A stretch of DNA of 7,508 nt from Candidatus Vogelbacteria bacterium (GCA_026395035.1 JAPLZN010000087.1:1-7508); one strand, 5' to 3'. Shown: positions 1-6,106, numbered from the stretch's first letter. The notes: generated by a model not told the origin, from the sequence alone. Translations and numbers: made by a program.

Positions 1-908
1 ACTCCCGTCCGGCGGAAAACCAGTTCCGGTAAATTGCGCAATTGCGACGAACCACCGGTCATGACAATGCCCTGATCAATAATATCAGCGGACAGTTCGG
101 GCGGCGTTTCTTGGAAAACTGTCTTAATCGCCTTAACGATCTCTCGCAATTCATTGTCGATGGCCCGCACGATTTCGTTAGTTTTGACTTCGACGGAACG
201 GGGCAGACCAGTCATAAAATCGCGCCCCTTAATGGTATAAGAAAGTTCATCCTCGATGGGTACCGCCGAACCAATCTCGATCTTCACCTCTTCGGCTGTT
301 CGGTCGCCAATCCCCAAGTTAAAAGTCTTCTTGATATAGTCAGCAATTGCCTGATCAATCTTGTTCCCCGCGTGCTTGACCGAGGTCGAGGCCACGATTC
401 CACCGAGCGAGATCACTGCCACATCGGTCGTCCCGCCACCAATATCCACCACCATATAACCGCGCGGTTCGTAGATTGGAATTCCCGCTCCGATGGCCGC
501 CAGAATTGGCTCCTTCACGACATAAGCATTGCGCGCGCCCGCCTTCATTGTCGCTTCGATTACTTCCCGTCGTTCGGTCGAGGTTACCCCCGCTGGAACC
601 GACACCATGACATCCGGTTTGATGATATTCCACGGTCCAAGCGCTTTTCCAATGTAATATTTGAGCATCGCTTCCGTTACTCGATAGTCGGCAATCACAC
701 CATCTTTCATTGGACGATAGGCAATGATATTGTCCGGTGTTTTACCGATCATCGCCTTGGCTTCCGCGCCAACAGCCACCACTCGGTTGTCGAGTTCGGA
801 TACCGCCACCACCGACGGTTCAAATAAGACAATCCCCTTCCCCGGCACAAAAACCAGCGTGTTGGCCGTACCGAGATCAATCCCTAATTTGGTGATAAAG
901 AAAGACAT
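1..908 (-). CDS. mreB: Rod shape-determining protein MreB (3' end beyond window)
   Basis: Actin-family ATPase that polymerises under the membrane and guides the peptidoglycan elongation machinery. It is read from an ATG at 908-906 and stays open to the window edge, giving 302 residues. MreB is usually about 335-350 residues, so roughly 35-50 C-terminal residues are missing. Visible actin-fold motifs are phosphate-1 GIDLGTANTLV (residues 9-19), the EPILAAIGAG segment (about 133-142) that carries the catalytic Glu position, phosphate-2 VVDIGGGTTDV (153-163), TAEEVKIEIGSA (about 204-215) and the adenosine motif IVMTGGSSQL (281-290). These are diagnostic of MreB rather than FtsA or DnaK. No Shine-Dalgarno sequence precedes the start. 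It lies downstream of murA on the same strand, separated by 159 bp that contain an inverted repeat, and I could not place a convincing promoter of its own there. Motifs are seen; function follows from the family. Confidence 0.97.
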   Translation of the reverse strand, partial: MSFFITKLGIDLGTANTLVFVPGKGIVLFEPSVVAVSELDNRVVAVGAEAKAMIGKTPDNIIAYRPMKDGVIADYRVTEAMLKYYIGKALGPWNIIKPDVMVSVPAGVTSTERREVIEATMKAGARNAYVVKEPILAAIGAGIPIYEPRGYMVVDIGGGTTDVAVISLGGIVASTSVKHAGNKIDQAIADYIKKTFNLGIGDRTAEEVKIEIGSAVPIEDELSYTIKGRDFMTGLPRSVEVKTNEIVRAIDNELREIVKAIKTVFQETPPELSADIIDQGIVMTGGSSQLRNLPELVFRRTG

Positions 909-922
909 GATATCAAAGCTGA

Positions 923-1031
923 AAACTCAAAGCGCAAAGCGCAAAACTTAAACTCTTAATTCAAAGCTTGGATTTAACGCATTTTAGTTAGAAGCTTTAA
1001 GTTAAAGCTTTGCGTTTTGAGCTTTGAGTTT
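923..1031. repeat. Long imperfect inverted repeat between murA and mreB
   Basis: The left arm (923-949) and right arm (1005-1031) are 27-bp reverse complements with three mismatches; the outer 11 bp, AAACTCAAAGC, match perfectly. Inside lies a second complementary pair, AAAGCTT (963-969) with AAGCTTT (992-998). The left arm is also internally repetitive (GCGCAAA-like units). There is no U-tract, so a classical intrinsic terminator is unlikely. It fills most of the murA-mreB gap and, if transcribed, would form a long hairpin just upstream of the mreB start. Similar AACTCAAAGCGCAAAACTT-type repeats occur between genes in CPR genomes as far as I recall; that link is not verified here. Confidence 0.8.
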
Positions 1032-1067
1032 CGCAATTCATCCGACAGATTGTCTAAATAGAACAAC

Positions 1068-2369
1068 TCAATCCGCCCGTGTCAATCTCTTGATATTCAC
1101 ACCAATCTGAGCGAGGCGCTCGGTGAGGTGCTCATACCCCCGGTCGATATAATAGGCATTATGAACAATCGTCTGTCCCTTGGCAATTATCCCCGCCAAA
1201 AGGTAGGCTAGGCCCGCACGCAAGTCCGGACTTTCCATTTCCTTGCCTTCCAGAGGGGTTGGGCCGTCAATAATCGCCCGATGCGAATCCAGGATGCGCG
1301 CCTTGGCCCCCATTCGGTCGATCGCCTCAAGATAGGTCAAACGGCCCTCGAAAATCGTTTCGAAAATGAAACTTTGCCCGGCTACTTGAGTAAAGAAGAT
1401 CGCCATGGGAGCCTGTAGGTCAGTCGGAAAACCGGGATACTCGTGGGTTTTAAGTTCGAGCGGCCCAAAAACCTTATCTTCATTTCCAAATATTCGCACA
1501 AAATCGACACCCGTCTCAAAATTCACTCCGGCCGCCCGTAAAGCTCCCAATAGCGCATCAAGATGAACTGGATCGCAACCGCTCACTTTCAGGTCGGTCG
1601 CGGCCAGAGCCCCCAGAATAATAAAACTGCCAGCTTCGATCCGGTCGGGCATTGTATCGTAAATTTTTTCCCGGCCGGACAATAATCCGTTTCCTTCGAT
1701 CATGATTGTCGGTGTTCCCAGGCCTTCAATTTTTGCTCCACAAGAAATCAGAAACCGACCAAGACTTTCAATCTCCGGCTCCAACGCTACATTCTTCAGA
1801 ACAGTTTTCCCTTTAGCCAAAATCGCTGCCATCATGAAAGTTTCCGTCGCCGTCACGCTCGGCAAGCGGAAAAATATTTCCGCCCCGTGCAACTGGCCAC
1901 CAGCCACTTCCACCGAATAACCGGTTTCTGATTCGCTTACCGTCGCCCCCATTGCAAGGTAGCCATCCAGAAAAATATCAATCGGTCGTTTACCAATTAC
2001 GCAACCACCCGGAAAAGGAAAAGAAACCCGGCCGAAACGCGCCAAGAGCGGACCCGTCAGCACAATCGAACTGCGCATTTTTTTTGCGACTTCCGGAGAA
2101 ATATCCGATTGAGAAATTTTATCCGTCGATAGTTTATATGTACCCGGCGCAATGGCTCGTCCGACGACGCCAAGCCCGGAGAGGGCTTCCAACATCCGCA
2201 GAACATCTTCAATCTCCGGCACGCGAGAAATGGTCAGTTCATCTTTAAATAAGACCGAAGCGGCCAATACTTTGAGCGCGGCGTTCTTCGCCCCGCCCAC
2301 TTTAATTTCCCCGGTGAGCTTCCGCTCCCCAGCCAGGCCTTCGATCTGAAATGATGATTGAGTTTCCAA
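1068..2369 (-). CDS. murA: UDP-N-acetylglucosamine 1-carboxyvinyltransferase MurA
   Basis: Cytoplasmic enzyme that transfers enolpyruvate from phosphoenolpyruvate to the 3'-OH of UDP-GlcNAc, the first committed step of peptidoglycan synthesis. The 433-residue length is normal for the family (about 417-430). Seen in the sequence: VGGAKNAAL, with substrate-binding K28/N29; PGGCVIGKRPID, with catalytic Cys123, the residue alkylated by fosfomycin; MPDRIEAGSF (240-249); EYPGFPTDLQA, with the general base Asp317; and DLRAGLAYLLAG, with Arg384. The start is TTG at 2369-2367: an in-frame TAA lies 24 nt upstream, no ATG is available, and this start gives the N-terminus expected of the family. No Shine-Dalgarno is visible. 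A good promoter lies just upstream, so the transcript leader is only about 20 nt. Stop is TGA. mreB follows on the same strand, coupling wall-precursor synthesis with shape control. Confidence 0.98.
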   Translation of the reverse strand: METQSSFQIEGLAGERKLTGEIKVGGAKNAALKVLAASVLFKDELTISRVPEIEDVLRMLEALSGLGVVGRAIAPGTYKLSTDKISQSDISPEVAKKMRSSIVLTGPLLARFGRVSFPFPGGCVIGKRPIDIFLDGYLAMGATVSESETGYSVEVAGGQLHGAEIFFRLPSVTATETFMMAAILAKGKTVLKNVALEPEIESLGRFLISCGAKIEGLGTPTIMIEGNGLLSGREKIYDTMPDRIEAGSFIILGALAATDLKVSGCDPVHLDALLGALRAAGVNFETGVDFVRIFGNEDKVFGPLELKTHEYPGFPTDLQAPMAIFFTQVAGQSFIFETIFEGRLTYLEAIDRMGAKARILDSHRAIIDGPTPLEGKEMESPDLRAGLAYLLAGIIAKGQTIVHNAYYIDRGYEHLTERLAQIGVNIKRLTRAD

Positions 2370-2398
2370 GTTATTGAAAATAAGGCTAAATTAAGGCC

Positions 2399-2427
2399 AT
2401 TTTACCCTTTTCCCCGGCAATAGACAA
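2399..2427 (-). promoter_or_regulatory. Predicted sigma-70-type promoter of murA
   Basis: On the minus strand, -35 TTGTCT (2427-2422) is followed by a 17-bp spacer and -10 TAAAAT (2404-2399). Transcription would start near 2392, leaving a leader of about 20-25 nt before the TTG start. Both boxes differ only slightly from consensus and the spacing is ideal. It is a prediction from sequence only. Confidence 0.65.
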
Positions 2428-2460
2428 ATATTCTCCCAGATCAACCCCTCACCCTTAAAC

Positions 2461-2489
2461 TTGACATGATAGACTTATTTTGTTATTGT
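2461..2489 (+). promoter_or_regulatory. Predicted sigma-70-type promoter of the 104-residue membrane protein
   Basis: A perfect -35 TTGACA (2461-2466), a 17-bp spacer and -10 TATTGT (2484-2489, four of six consensus bases). The expected transcription start is near 2495, about 20 nt before the ATG at 2515. It is divergent from the murA promoter, with the two -35 boxes 34 bp apart, so one regulator bound between them could affect both genes. Confidence 0.65.
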
Positions 2490-2500
2490 TTTCTAAGGAA

Positions 2501-2506
2501 AGGAGG
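2501..2506 (+). promoter_or_regulatory. Consensus ribosome binding site
   Basis: AGGAGG at 2501-2506 within AAGGAAAGGAGGG, eight bases before the ATG at 2515. It fixes the start of the plus-strand gene. It is the only full Shine-Dalgarno sequence before any gene in the window. Confidence 0.85.
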
Positions 2507-2514
2507 GCCTGAAA

Positions 2515-2829
2515 ATGTTTTCTAAGTTTCTTGAGGTCGTCGGAACGATCATTTACATTATCCTCGCCATTCCGACCTGCCTGATTCTCGGACTGTTTCT
2601 GTTCGCTGGAATGACCCCATTCATCAATTTCGGCCTGTTGCTGAATTTGATAAACGAACCAACTCATGAAGAGAAACTGCTGGCAGGATCTGCGGTGATA
2701 ATTTTCCTGATCGGACTACCTGTCGAGTACATTTGGGGGCCGGGAGCAACCCTGTGCGTCATCCTGACCAGCCTGGGTATCTGGACGTTCGCATCATGGG
2801 GGTCGTTTTGTAACCGAACTTCACGGTAA
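2515..2829 (+). CDS. Small integral membrane protein, unknown function
   Basis: A 104-residue hydrophobic protein that I do not recognise. Predicted membrane segments are at about residues 7-31, 56-74 and 77-96, with a shorter hydrophobic stretch at about 36-46. A polar loop with an NEPTHEEK motif (48-54) separates the first and second halves, and the tail is short and polar (NRTSR). No catalytic motif is visible. That it is a real gene is well supported: consensus promoter, consensus ribosome binding site at ideal spacing, and a strong terminator starting 20 bp after the stop. It is therefore a single-gene transcription unit, the only plus-strand gene here, divergent from murA and convergent with the surface-protein operon. 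It could be a small accessory of the envelope machinery or a recent acquisition; the sequence does not decide. Confidence 0.85.
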   Translation: MFSKFLEVVGTIIYIILAIPTCLILGLFLFAGMTPFINFGLLLNLINEPTHEEKLLAGSAVIIFLIGLPVEYIWGPGATLCVILTSLGIWTFASWGSFCNRTSR

Positions 2830-2840
2830 CGAAACAGGTA

Positions 2841-2902
2841 AAAAAAATAAACCGTAAGAGTTTTTCTTCGCCTTCGGGTGAGGAAAAACTCTTACGGTTT
2901 TT
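2841..2902. terminator. Strong bidirectional intrinsic terminator with UUCG tetraloop
   Basis: Arms 2849-2866 and 2883-2900 form 18 perfect base pairs. The inner bases 2867-2872 and 2877-2882 add six more pairs, two of them G-U, closing on C(UUCG)G at 2873-2876. On the plus strand the stem ends in a U-tract (2898-2902) and serves the 104-residue gene. On the minus strand it is followed by the complement of A7 and more A-rich sequence (2841-2848), so it can also end the convergent operon transcript. Confidence 0.93.
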
Positions 2903-2906
2903 CTGT

Positions 2907-2947
2907 TGCGTTGGAAACGCATATAAACAGACGCGGAGCGCCCGCTC
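2907..2947. repeat. Two small hairpins after the terminator
   Basis: TGCGTT (2907-2912) pairs with AACGCA (2916-2921) around a GGA loop. GAGC (2936-2939) pairs with GCTC (2944-2947) around GCCC. The structures are seen directly; no function is assigned. Confidence 0.5.
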
Positions 2948-3010
2948 AACTTCCACCTCCCACATCTGTCTAGCGCCAACAGATTATTGCTTTGGCAAGA
3001 CTCGCGCAGG

Positions 3011-3026
3011 CCTGCCGGCCGGCAGG
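3011..3026. repeat. 16-bp perfect palindrome
   Basis: CCTGCCGGCCGGCAGG is its own reverse complement. Related CCTGCCGGCAGG-type palindromes are, as far as I recall, common dispersed elements in CPR genomes, where mistranslation gives LPAGRQ-like peptides. Its last two bases are the first two of the adjoining structured element. Confidence 0.8.
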
Positions 3027-3121
3027 AAATAAGTATCGGCGAGACTCTCGGAGCCGTGAAGACGGCGAGAGTGAACAAAAACTCAGCAGAGTTTTATGTG
3101 TGCTCGCCGATACTTATTTCC
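3025..3121. ncRNA. Three-way-junction structured element (candidate ncRNA, 3' UTR structure or MITE-like element)
   Basis: The outer stem is a perfect 19-bp inverted repeat, GGAAATAAGTATCGGCGAG (3025-3043) with its complement at 3103-3121. It encloses two independent hairpins. The first pairs ACTCTCG (3044-3050) with CGAGAGT (3066-3072) and CCGT (3054-3057) with ACGG (3062-3065), with a 3-nt GAG bulge and a GAAG loop. The second pairs AAAACTC (3078-3084) with GAGTTTT (3089-3095) around AGCA. The result is a nearly fully paired three-way junction of 97 nt. It could fold as RNA from either strand or as single-stranded DNA. No promoter or U-tract belongs to it, so I see the structure but can only guess the role. 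Confidence 0.5.
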
Positions 3122-3146
3122 AAACGGCGGCCAAAGATTGCCTGTT

Positions 3147-3179
3147 TCGAACCCGTAGCAGTAAATTATGCGTGTTCGA
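3147..3179. repeat. Imperfect hairpin
   Basis: TCGAAC (3147-3152) pairs with GTTCGA (3174-3179). Pairing continues imperfectly inward (CG, then CA with TG) after one mismatch and a small bulge. On the minus strand it contains GGGTTCGAAAC, which looks like a tRNA T-loop, but no tRNA can be completed around it. Confidence 0.45.
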
Positions 3180-3229
3180 GGGAGAATAACCCGAAGCTCG
3201 CTAATACTCTTTTTCCCAACGGCTAATCC

Positions 3230-3260
3230 CGAGATTGCTTCGCTCCGCTCGCAATGACAA
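3230..3260 (-). repeat. CERSEAIS-type dispersed repeat element
   Basis: On the minus strand the element begins TTGTCATTGCGAGCGGAGCG and continues AAGCAATCTCG, with complementary ends ATTGC/GCAAT (3251-3255 and 3234-3238). This sequence recurs between genes in many unrelated bacterial genomes. Its spurious translation yields peptides such as CHCERSEAIS, as in the false frame on the minus strand from 3265. It lies 10 bp past the stop of the 688-residue gene. Recognition rests on memory of the repeat, not on a search. Confidence 0.8.
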
Positions 3261-3270
3261 TACAAAAATA

Positions 3271-5337
3271 TTAGACAAATATATCCTGATCCCAGACGCC
3301 CTTCTTCAGTTCAACCGATGCCGTTTGATGAATTCGAGCATAGGAACCATCCGGCTGTTTATGGTCAATCGTCAAATAATAGGTCCCGGGGCGCAAGAGC
3401 AGATAAAACCGCCCGACCATGTCCGTCACGACCTTCTTCACCTCCTGCTCCCCTCCGGCAAAAAAGGCCCGCACCACCGCGAACGGCACCGGCTCGCCAG
3501 TAATTGCGTTCCGAACGATTACCACCTGATGGCGAATACGATGAATTCGCTGGATTAAATAAATGGCTATATATAGAGCAATGACAAAAATATTGAACAG
3601 GCTCGGCCGAAACAGCAAATAAACAAACGAAGCGACGGCGCCAATCTTAAATAAATAATTGGTGATCCTGGCCCGCAACATTTCGCGCTTTTTAAACACA
3701 TCGAAAAACTTACCCTTGGCCTTAACGAATTCATTCCAATCAAAATCGAGCGGATCAAGCGGAATGTTTTTACTGATCACTTCCCCCGCCCCGACATGAA
3801 ACGGTCCGCCAAAATACAGATTGCCATACATAATATCTTCCACCTGACCAAGAAGCAGGCTCGACGGAAAACGATAGTGCGTCTTGTTGGCCGAGAGTGA
3901 ATATTCACCATCAAGCAATGAGAAGCCGTAACGACCGTCGATGTCGGTGATGGCGGTCGCGATCTCCTCGCCACTCGCCAAAACCGAAACATAAGCCGGA
4001 TCGATCGGCCGTTTAGTTACGGAATCATACACCGTGCCCCATGGTTTGTTTTTCTTTTTCAAACCGAAATAACCGAGCAGCGCCCCGAATTGACGCAAAA
4101 GCAAAATATAAATTTCCGACACTGAACCGCCGCCAGCAAACAAAAGCTGAAATAATCCCGCCAGGGCACCGCCCGTCACCGCCACCGGACCGACATTTCG
4201 AACTAATCTTTCCGTGCCGACGCCTAAAATTCCCAGTGCCCCAACGACCGCAATCTGACCTTCAAATTTCTTAATCGTCTGGTTTTCGTAGTTAATCAAG
4301 TAAATCGAAGTGCCATAAACGCCATCTTCGGGTAAAGCGCCAATTGTCGCCTCGTAAGCCGTTTTATTTTCGTTCAATTTAAGCAGGAACGAAAAGCTTT
4401 GACGCGTGCTCAGGTTATACAAAGTCATGCCGATTGTTTTCAGCACTTCCGGCATTTTGTAGTAATCGACAGAAACGGTAAACGGCTTACTGCCTCTTAT
4501 TTTCACATAACTACCGTCAAAGAACGGTTTATTGCGCTCCCCAGGCTGTTTCAGCACGAACAATTCGGGAATTTGATCCAACTTTTTCTTTGTCGAAGTT
4601 GAAATCAAACCAAGAGGTAGATCCTCGAAAGGACTCGGGATAATGTAACCAAGACTTCCTATCCCTCCCCCACTGCTCGGACCGATCGGACCGACCGATG
4701 GCGGTGGCTCGCCCGGCTTCGGAATCAAGATGTTTTCAATGGCACCGGAGGAATAGCGATTGGCCGTACTCTTTACGATAACTAAATAATAATAACGCAT
4801 ATCATAGGACAGCCCGGAGTCGGTAAAAGAGCTACCCGATCCTTGATAAACAGTTTCACCGTCTTCTCGGCCAACAGGAAGACTGCCCGCTTTTCTAATC
4901 ACAATAACCGAAGAGAAATGAGCGTAACCACCCGGTCGCGACCAAGAAATGCGACTCCCCGTCAATCCCGATTGGATAACGACAAGATTATTCACATTCG
5001 GCACCGTATAAGTACAAGGTCCGGCCTCGGTCGCTGACGGGTTGTAGTTATCCTCCTCCGGATCCATACAGCCGGTAATTACAATGGGGTTCTCTTTAAA
5101 TTTGCATGTCCCGTCATCGAGGCCGGCCAATGGGTCATAATTAAGCGCTCGGATATCGGTACAACCGCGAAAAAGGCAGATGTTTAACGGGCAATCCACT
5201 TCCACACTGATGTTCTGATCCTCGTTCGTCGTACTTGAAAATGTCCCGGCGGCCGAAGCCGACCAGGCCGCTAAAATTACGACCAGAACAATTAGACCGA
5301 ATATTAAGGCTCGTATTTTTAAGGGGAAAAAGCGCAT
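3271..5337 (-). CDS. Multidomain surface/membrane protein: Cys-rich repeats, FN3-like and carboxypeptidase-regulatory-like domains
   Basis: A 688-residue protein with no enzyme motif; I do not know a named family. In order: N-terminal signal or anchor (about 7-29, ASAA possible cleavage site); two Cys-rich repeats, GCTDIRALNYDPLAGLDDGTC-like (58-78 and 89-108); a fibronectin-III-like beta-sandwich (about 113-205, with ISWSRP, YYYLVIVKS); a Pro/Gly linker (206-228); a beta-rich region (about 270-362); hydrophobic segments at about 362-375, 382-403 and 407-426; a carboxypeptidase-regulatory-like domain (about 432-530, TAITDIDGRYGFSLLDGEYSL); a helical hairpin in the membrane (about 560-576 and 579-596); and a second such domain (602-688, VVTDMVGRFYLLLRPGTYYL). 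The ATG at 5337 lies 3 nt after the previous stop without a Shine-Dalgarno, suggesting translational coupling. It is the last gene of the operon. Likely an envelope scaffold or adhesion protein; this is inference. Confidence 0.88.
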   Translation of the reverse strand: MRFFPLKIRALIFGLIVLVVILAAWSASAAGTFSSTTNEDQNISVEVDCPLNICLFRGCTDIRALNYDPLAGLDDGTCKFKENPIVITGCMDPEEDNYNPSATEAGPCTYTVPNVNNLVVIQSGLTGSRISWSRPGGYAHFSSVIVIRKAGSLPVGREDGETVYQGSGSSFTDSGLSYDMRYYYLVIVKSTANRYSSGAIENILIPKPGEPPPSVGPIGPSSGGGIGSLGYIIPSPFEDLPLGLISTSTKKKLDQIPELFVLKQPGERNKPFFDGSYVKIRGSKPFTVSVDYYKMPEVLKTIGMTLYNLSTRQSFSFLLKLNENKTAYEATIGALPEDGVYGTSIYLINYENQTIKKFEGQIAVVGALGILGVGTERLVRNVGPVAVTGGALAGLFQLLFAGGGSVSEIYILLLRQFGALLGYFGLKKKNKPWGTVYDSVTKRPIDPAYVSVLASGEEIATAITDIDGRYGFSLLDGEYSLSANKTHYRFPSSLLLGQVEDIMYGNLYFGGPFHVGAGEVISKNIPLDPLDFDWNEFVKAKGKFFDVFKKREMLRARITNYLFKIGAVASFVYLLFRPSLFNIFVIALYIAIYLIQRIHRIRHQVVIVRNAITGEPVPFAVVRAFFAGGEQEVKKVVTDMVGRFYLLLRPGTYYLTIDHKQPDGSYARIHQTASVELKKGVWDQDIFV

Positions 5338-5340
5338 TGG

Positions 5341-6099
5341 TTATAAAGTAACGGCGGTAACAATAATCGTCGCGGTGTAAGTTCCGGACTGCTGCGGTTT
5401 TTGACTGCCGATCTCCGCCCGGAAACGGACCGTCGTCGTCGCCCAACTTGGATAATTTGGACTACTCCCTCTCGCCACCACGCGGTCGGTCAGCGAAAAA
5501 CCCTGCCAACAACTGGCCGAAGTATCCAGCGAACCGGTACCGCAAGAAATTCCGTTATCCTTGAAAGTCGCGGGAATATCATCCCCCTCCGGAGTATAGC
5601 CGAAACGCGATTCGGTCGCTGGCGTATTCCAGGCGTAATCCGGTTCGGCGTAGCTGGGCAGGTAATCGGCAAACGAACTACCGCCCTGTTTCATGGCCGG
5701 AGAAGTGCTGGCGCGCGCCGAGAGTTCGTAACCGGCCGGATTATCGGTTTGTACCACCCAAGTCGACGAACCGTTGGAAATGCCGCCGCCAACACCACTA
5801 ATAGTCGGCGTCAGTGCCACATCGGCCGGAGAAGCCACCGCGATGTAAGTATTCAGGGGCATCGCTTGATAACCACCGGACATAATAGAACTTGAACTCG
5901 TTAAAATCCCGGACGCGATCTCCCCCAGCGTGTCTTGTAAACTGTAGTCGGAGGAGGTTGAGTAACCGCCGCCAAAATTGAGACTGTCACTCTGCAAAAT
6001 ATAATGAGTGCTCGAGGCGGTATAACCAAAAGCCCAGCCGGCGGTAATAATCGATAATGAAGCAAAAATTATAGAGAAACTGTATTTCATACTTGTCAT
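5341..6099 (-). CDS. Secreted CPR-type surface protein with a possible WxL-like C-terminal domain
   Basis: A 252-residue exported protein. A signal peptide is seen at about residues 4-26. Next comes a low-complexity repeat-like stretch (28-79): THYILQSDSLNFGGG, then a similar SDYSLQDTLGEIASG segment and a final SIMSGGYQAM, a signature I associate with secreted proteins of Parcubacteria and relatives. The C-terminal beta-rich domain (about 85-252) carries SSTWVVQTDNPAGYELSARAS (111-131), two Cys (186 and 197) that could form a disulfide, and a closing GTYTATIIVTAVTL strand. The TDNPAGYEL segment and the final strands resemble WxL domains, which bind Gram-positive cell walls, but the canonical WxL tripeptides are absent, so this is a hypothesis. 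The ATG at 6099 lies 7 nt after the preceding stop; an alternative ATG is at 6090. No Shine-Dalgarno. The preceding gene encodes a DUF916-like partner. Confidence 0.88.
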   Translation of the reverse strand: MTSMKYSFSIIFASLSIITAGWAFGYTASSTHYILQSDSLNFGGGYSTSSDYSLQDTLGEIASGILTSSSSIMSGGYQAMPLNTYIAVASPADVALTPTISGVGGGISNGSSTWVVQTDNPAGYELSARASTSPAMKQGGSSFADYLPSYAEPDYAWNTPATESRFGYTPEGDDIPATFKDNGISCGTGSLDTSASCWQGFSLTDRVVARGSSPNYPSWATTTVRFRAEIGSQKPQQSGTYTATIIVTAVTL

Positions 6100-6106
6100 T
6101 TAGCGA

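Larger units (their letters stand above)
2830..3270. other. Gene-free region packed with inverted repeats
   Basis: About 440 bp between the convergent stops at 2829 and 3271 without a believable gene. Short open frames exist on both strands but have no ribosome binding sites, overlap hairpins and repeats, and show no family features. It contains, in order: a bidirectional terminator, two small hairpins, a 16-bp palindrome, a three-way-junction element, an imperfect hairpin and a CERSEAIS-type repeat. Read from the minus strand it would be the 3' UTR of the surface-protein operon, ending at the terminator. Confidence 0.7.

Noticed and set aside
42..827. 261-residue open frame on the plus strand
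   Set aside because: It is antisense to mreB, whose reading has all actin-family motifs; the plus-strand product has no family features.
923..1031. Intrinsic terminator after murA
   Set aside because: The inverted repeat is AT-rich with a long interrupted loop and no following U-tract on the minus strand.
909..1067. Separate mreB promoter
   Set aside because: A TAAAAT hexamer exists on the minus strand but has no acceptable -35 box at 16-18 bp.
3025..3121. Transposon or IS remnant
   Set aside because: The 19-bp arms resemble terminal inverted repeats, but there is no transposase fragment and no evident target duplication, so I kept it as a structured element.
3135..3185. tRNA T-loop-like GGGTTCGAAAC on the minus strand
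   Set aside because: The flanks do not form a T-stem, and no acceptor, D or anticodon arms can be placed around it.
2759..3226. Several 65-85-residue frames on both strands
   Set aside because: They overlap the terminator, palindrome and hairpins, lack ribosome binding sites and show no recognisable protein features.
3083..3265. 60-residue minus-strand frame starting MYCHCERSEAIS
   Set aside because: It is a translation artefact of the dispersed repeat at 3230-3260 and runs through the three-way-junction element.
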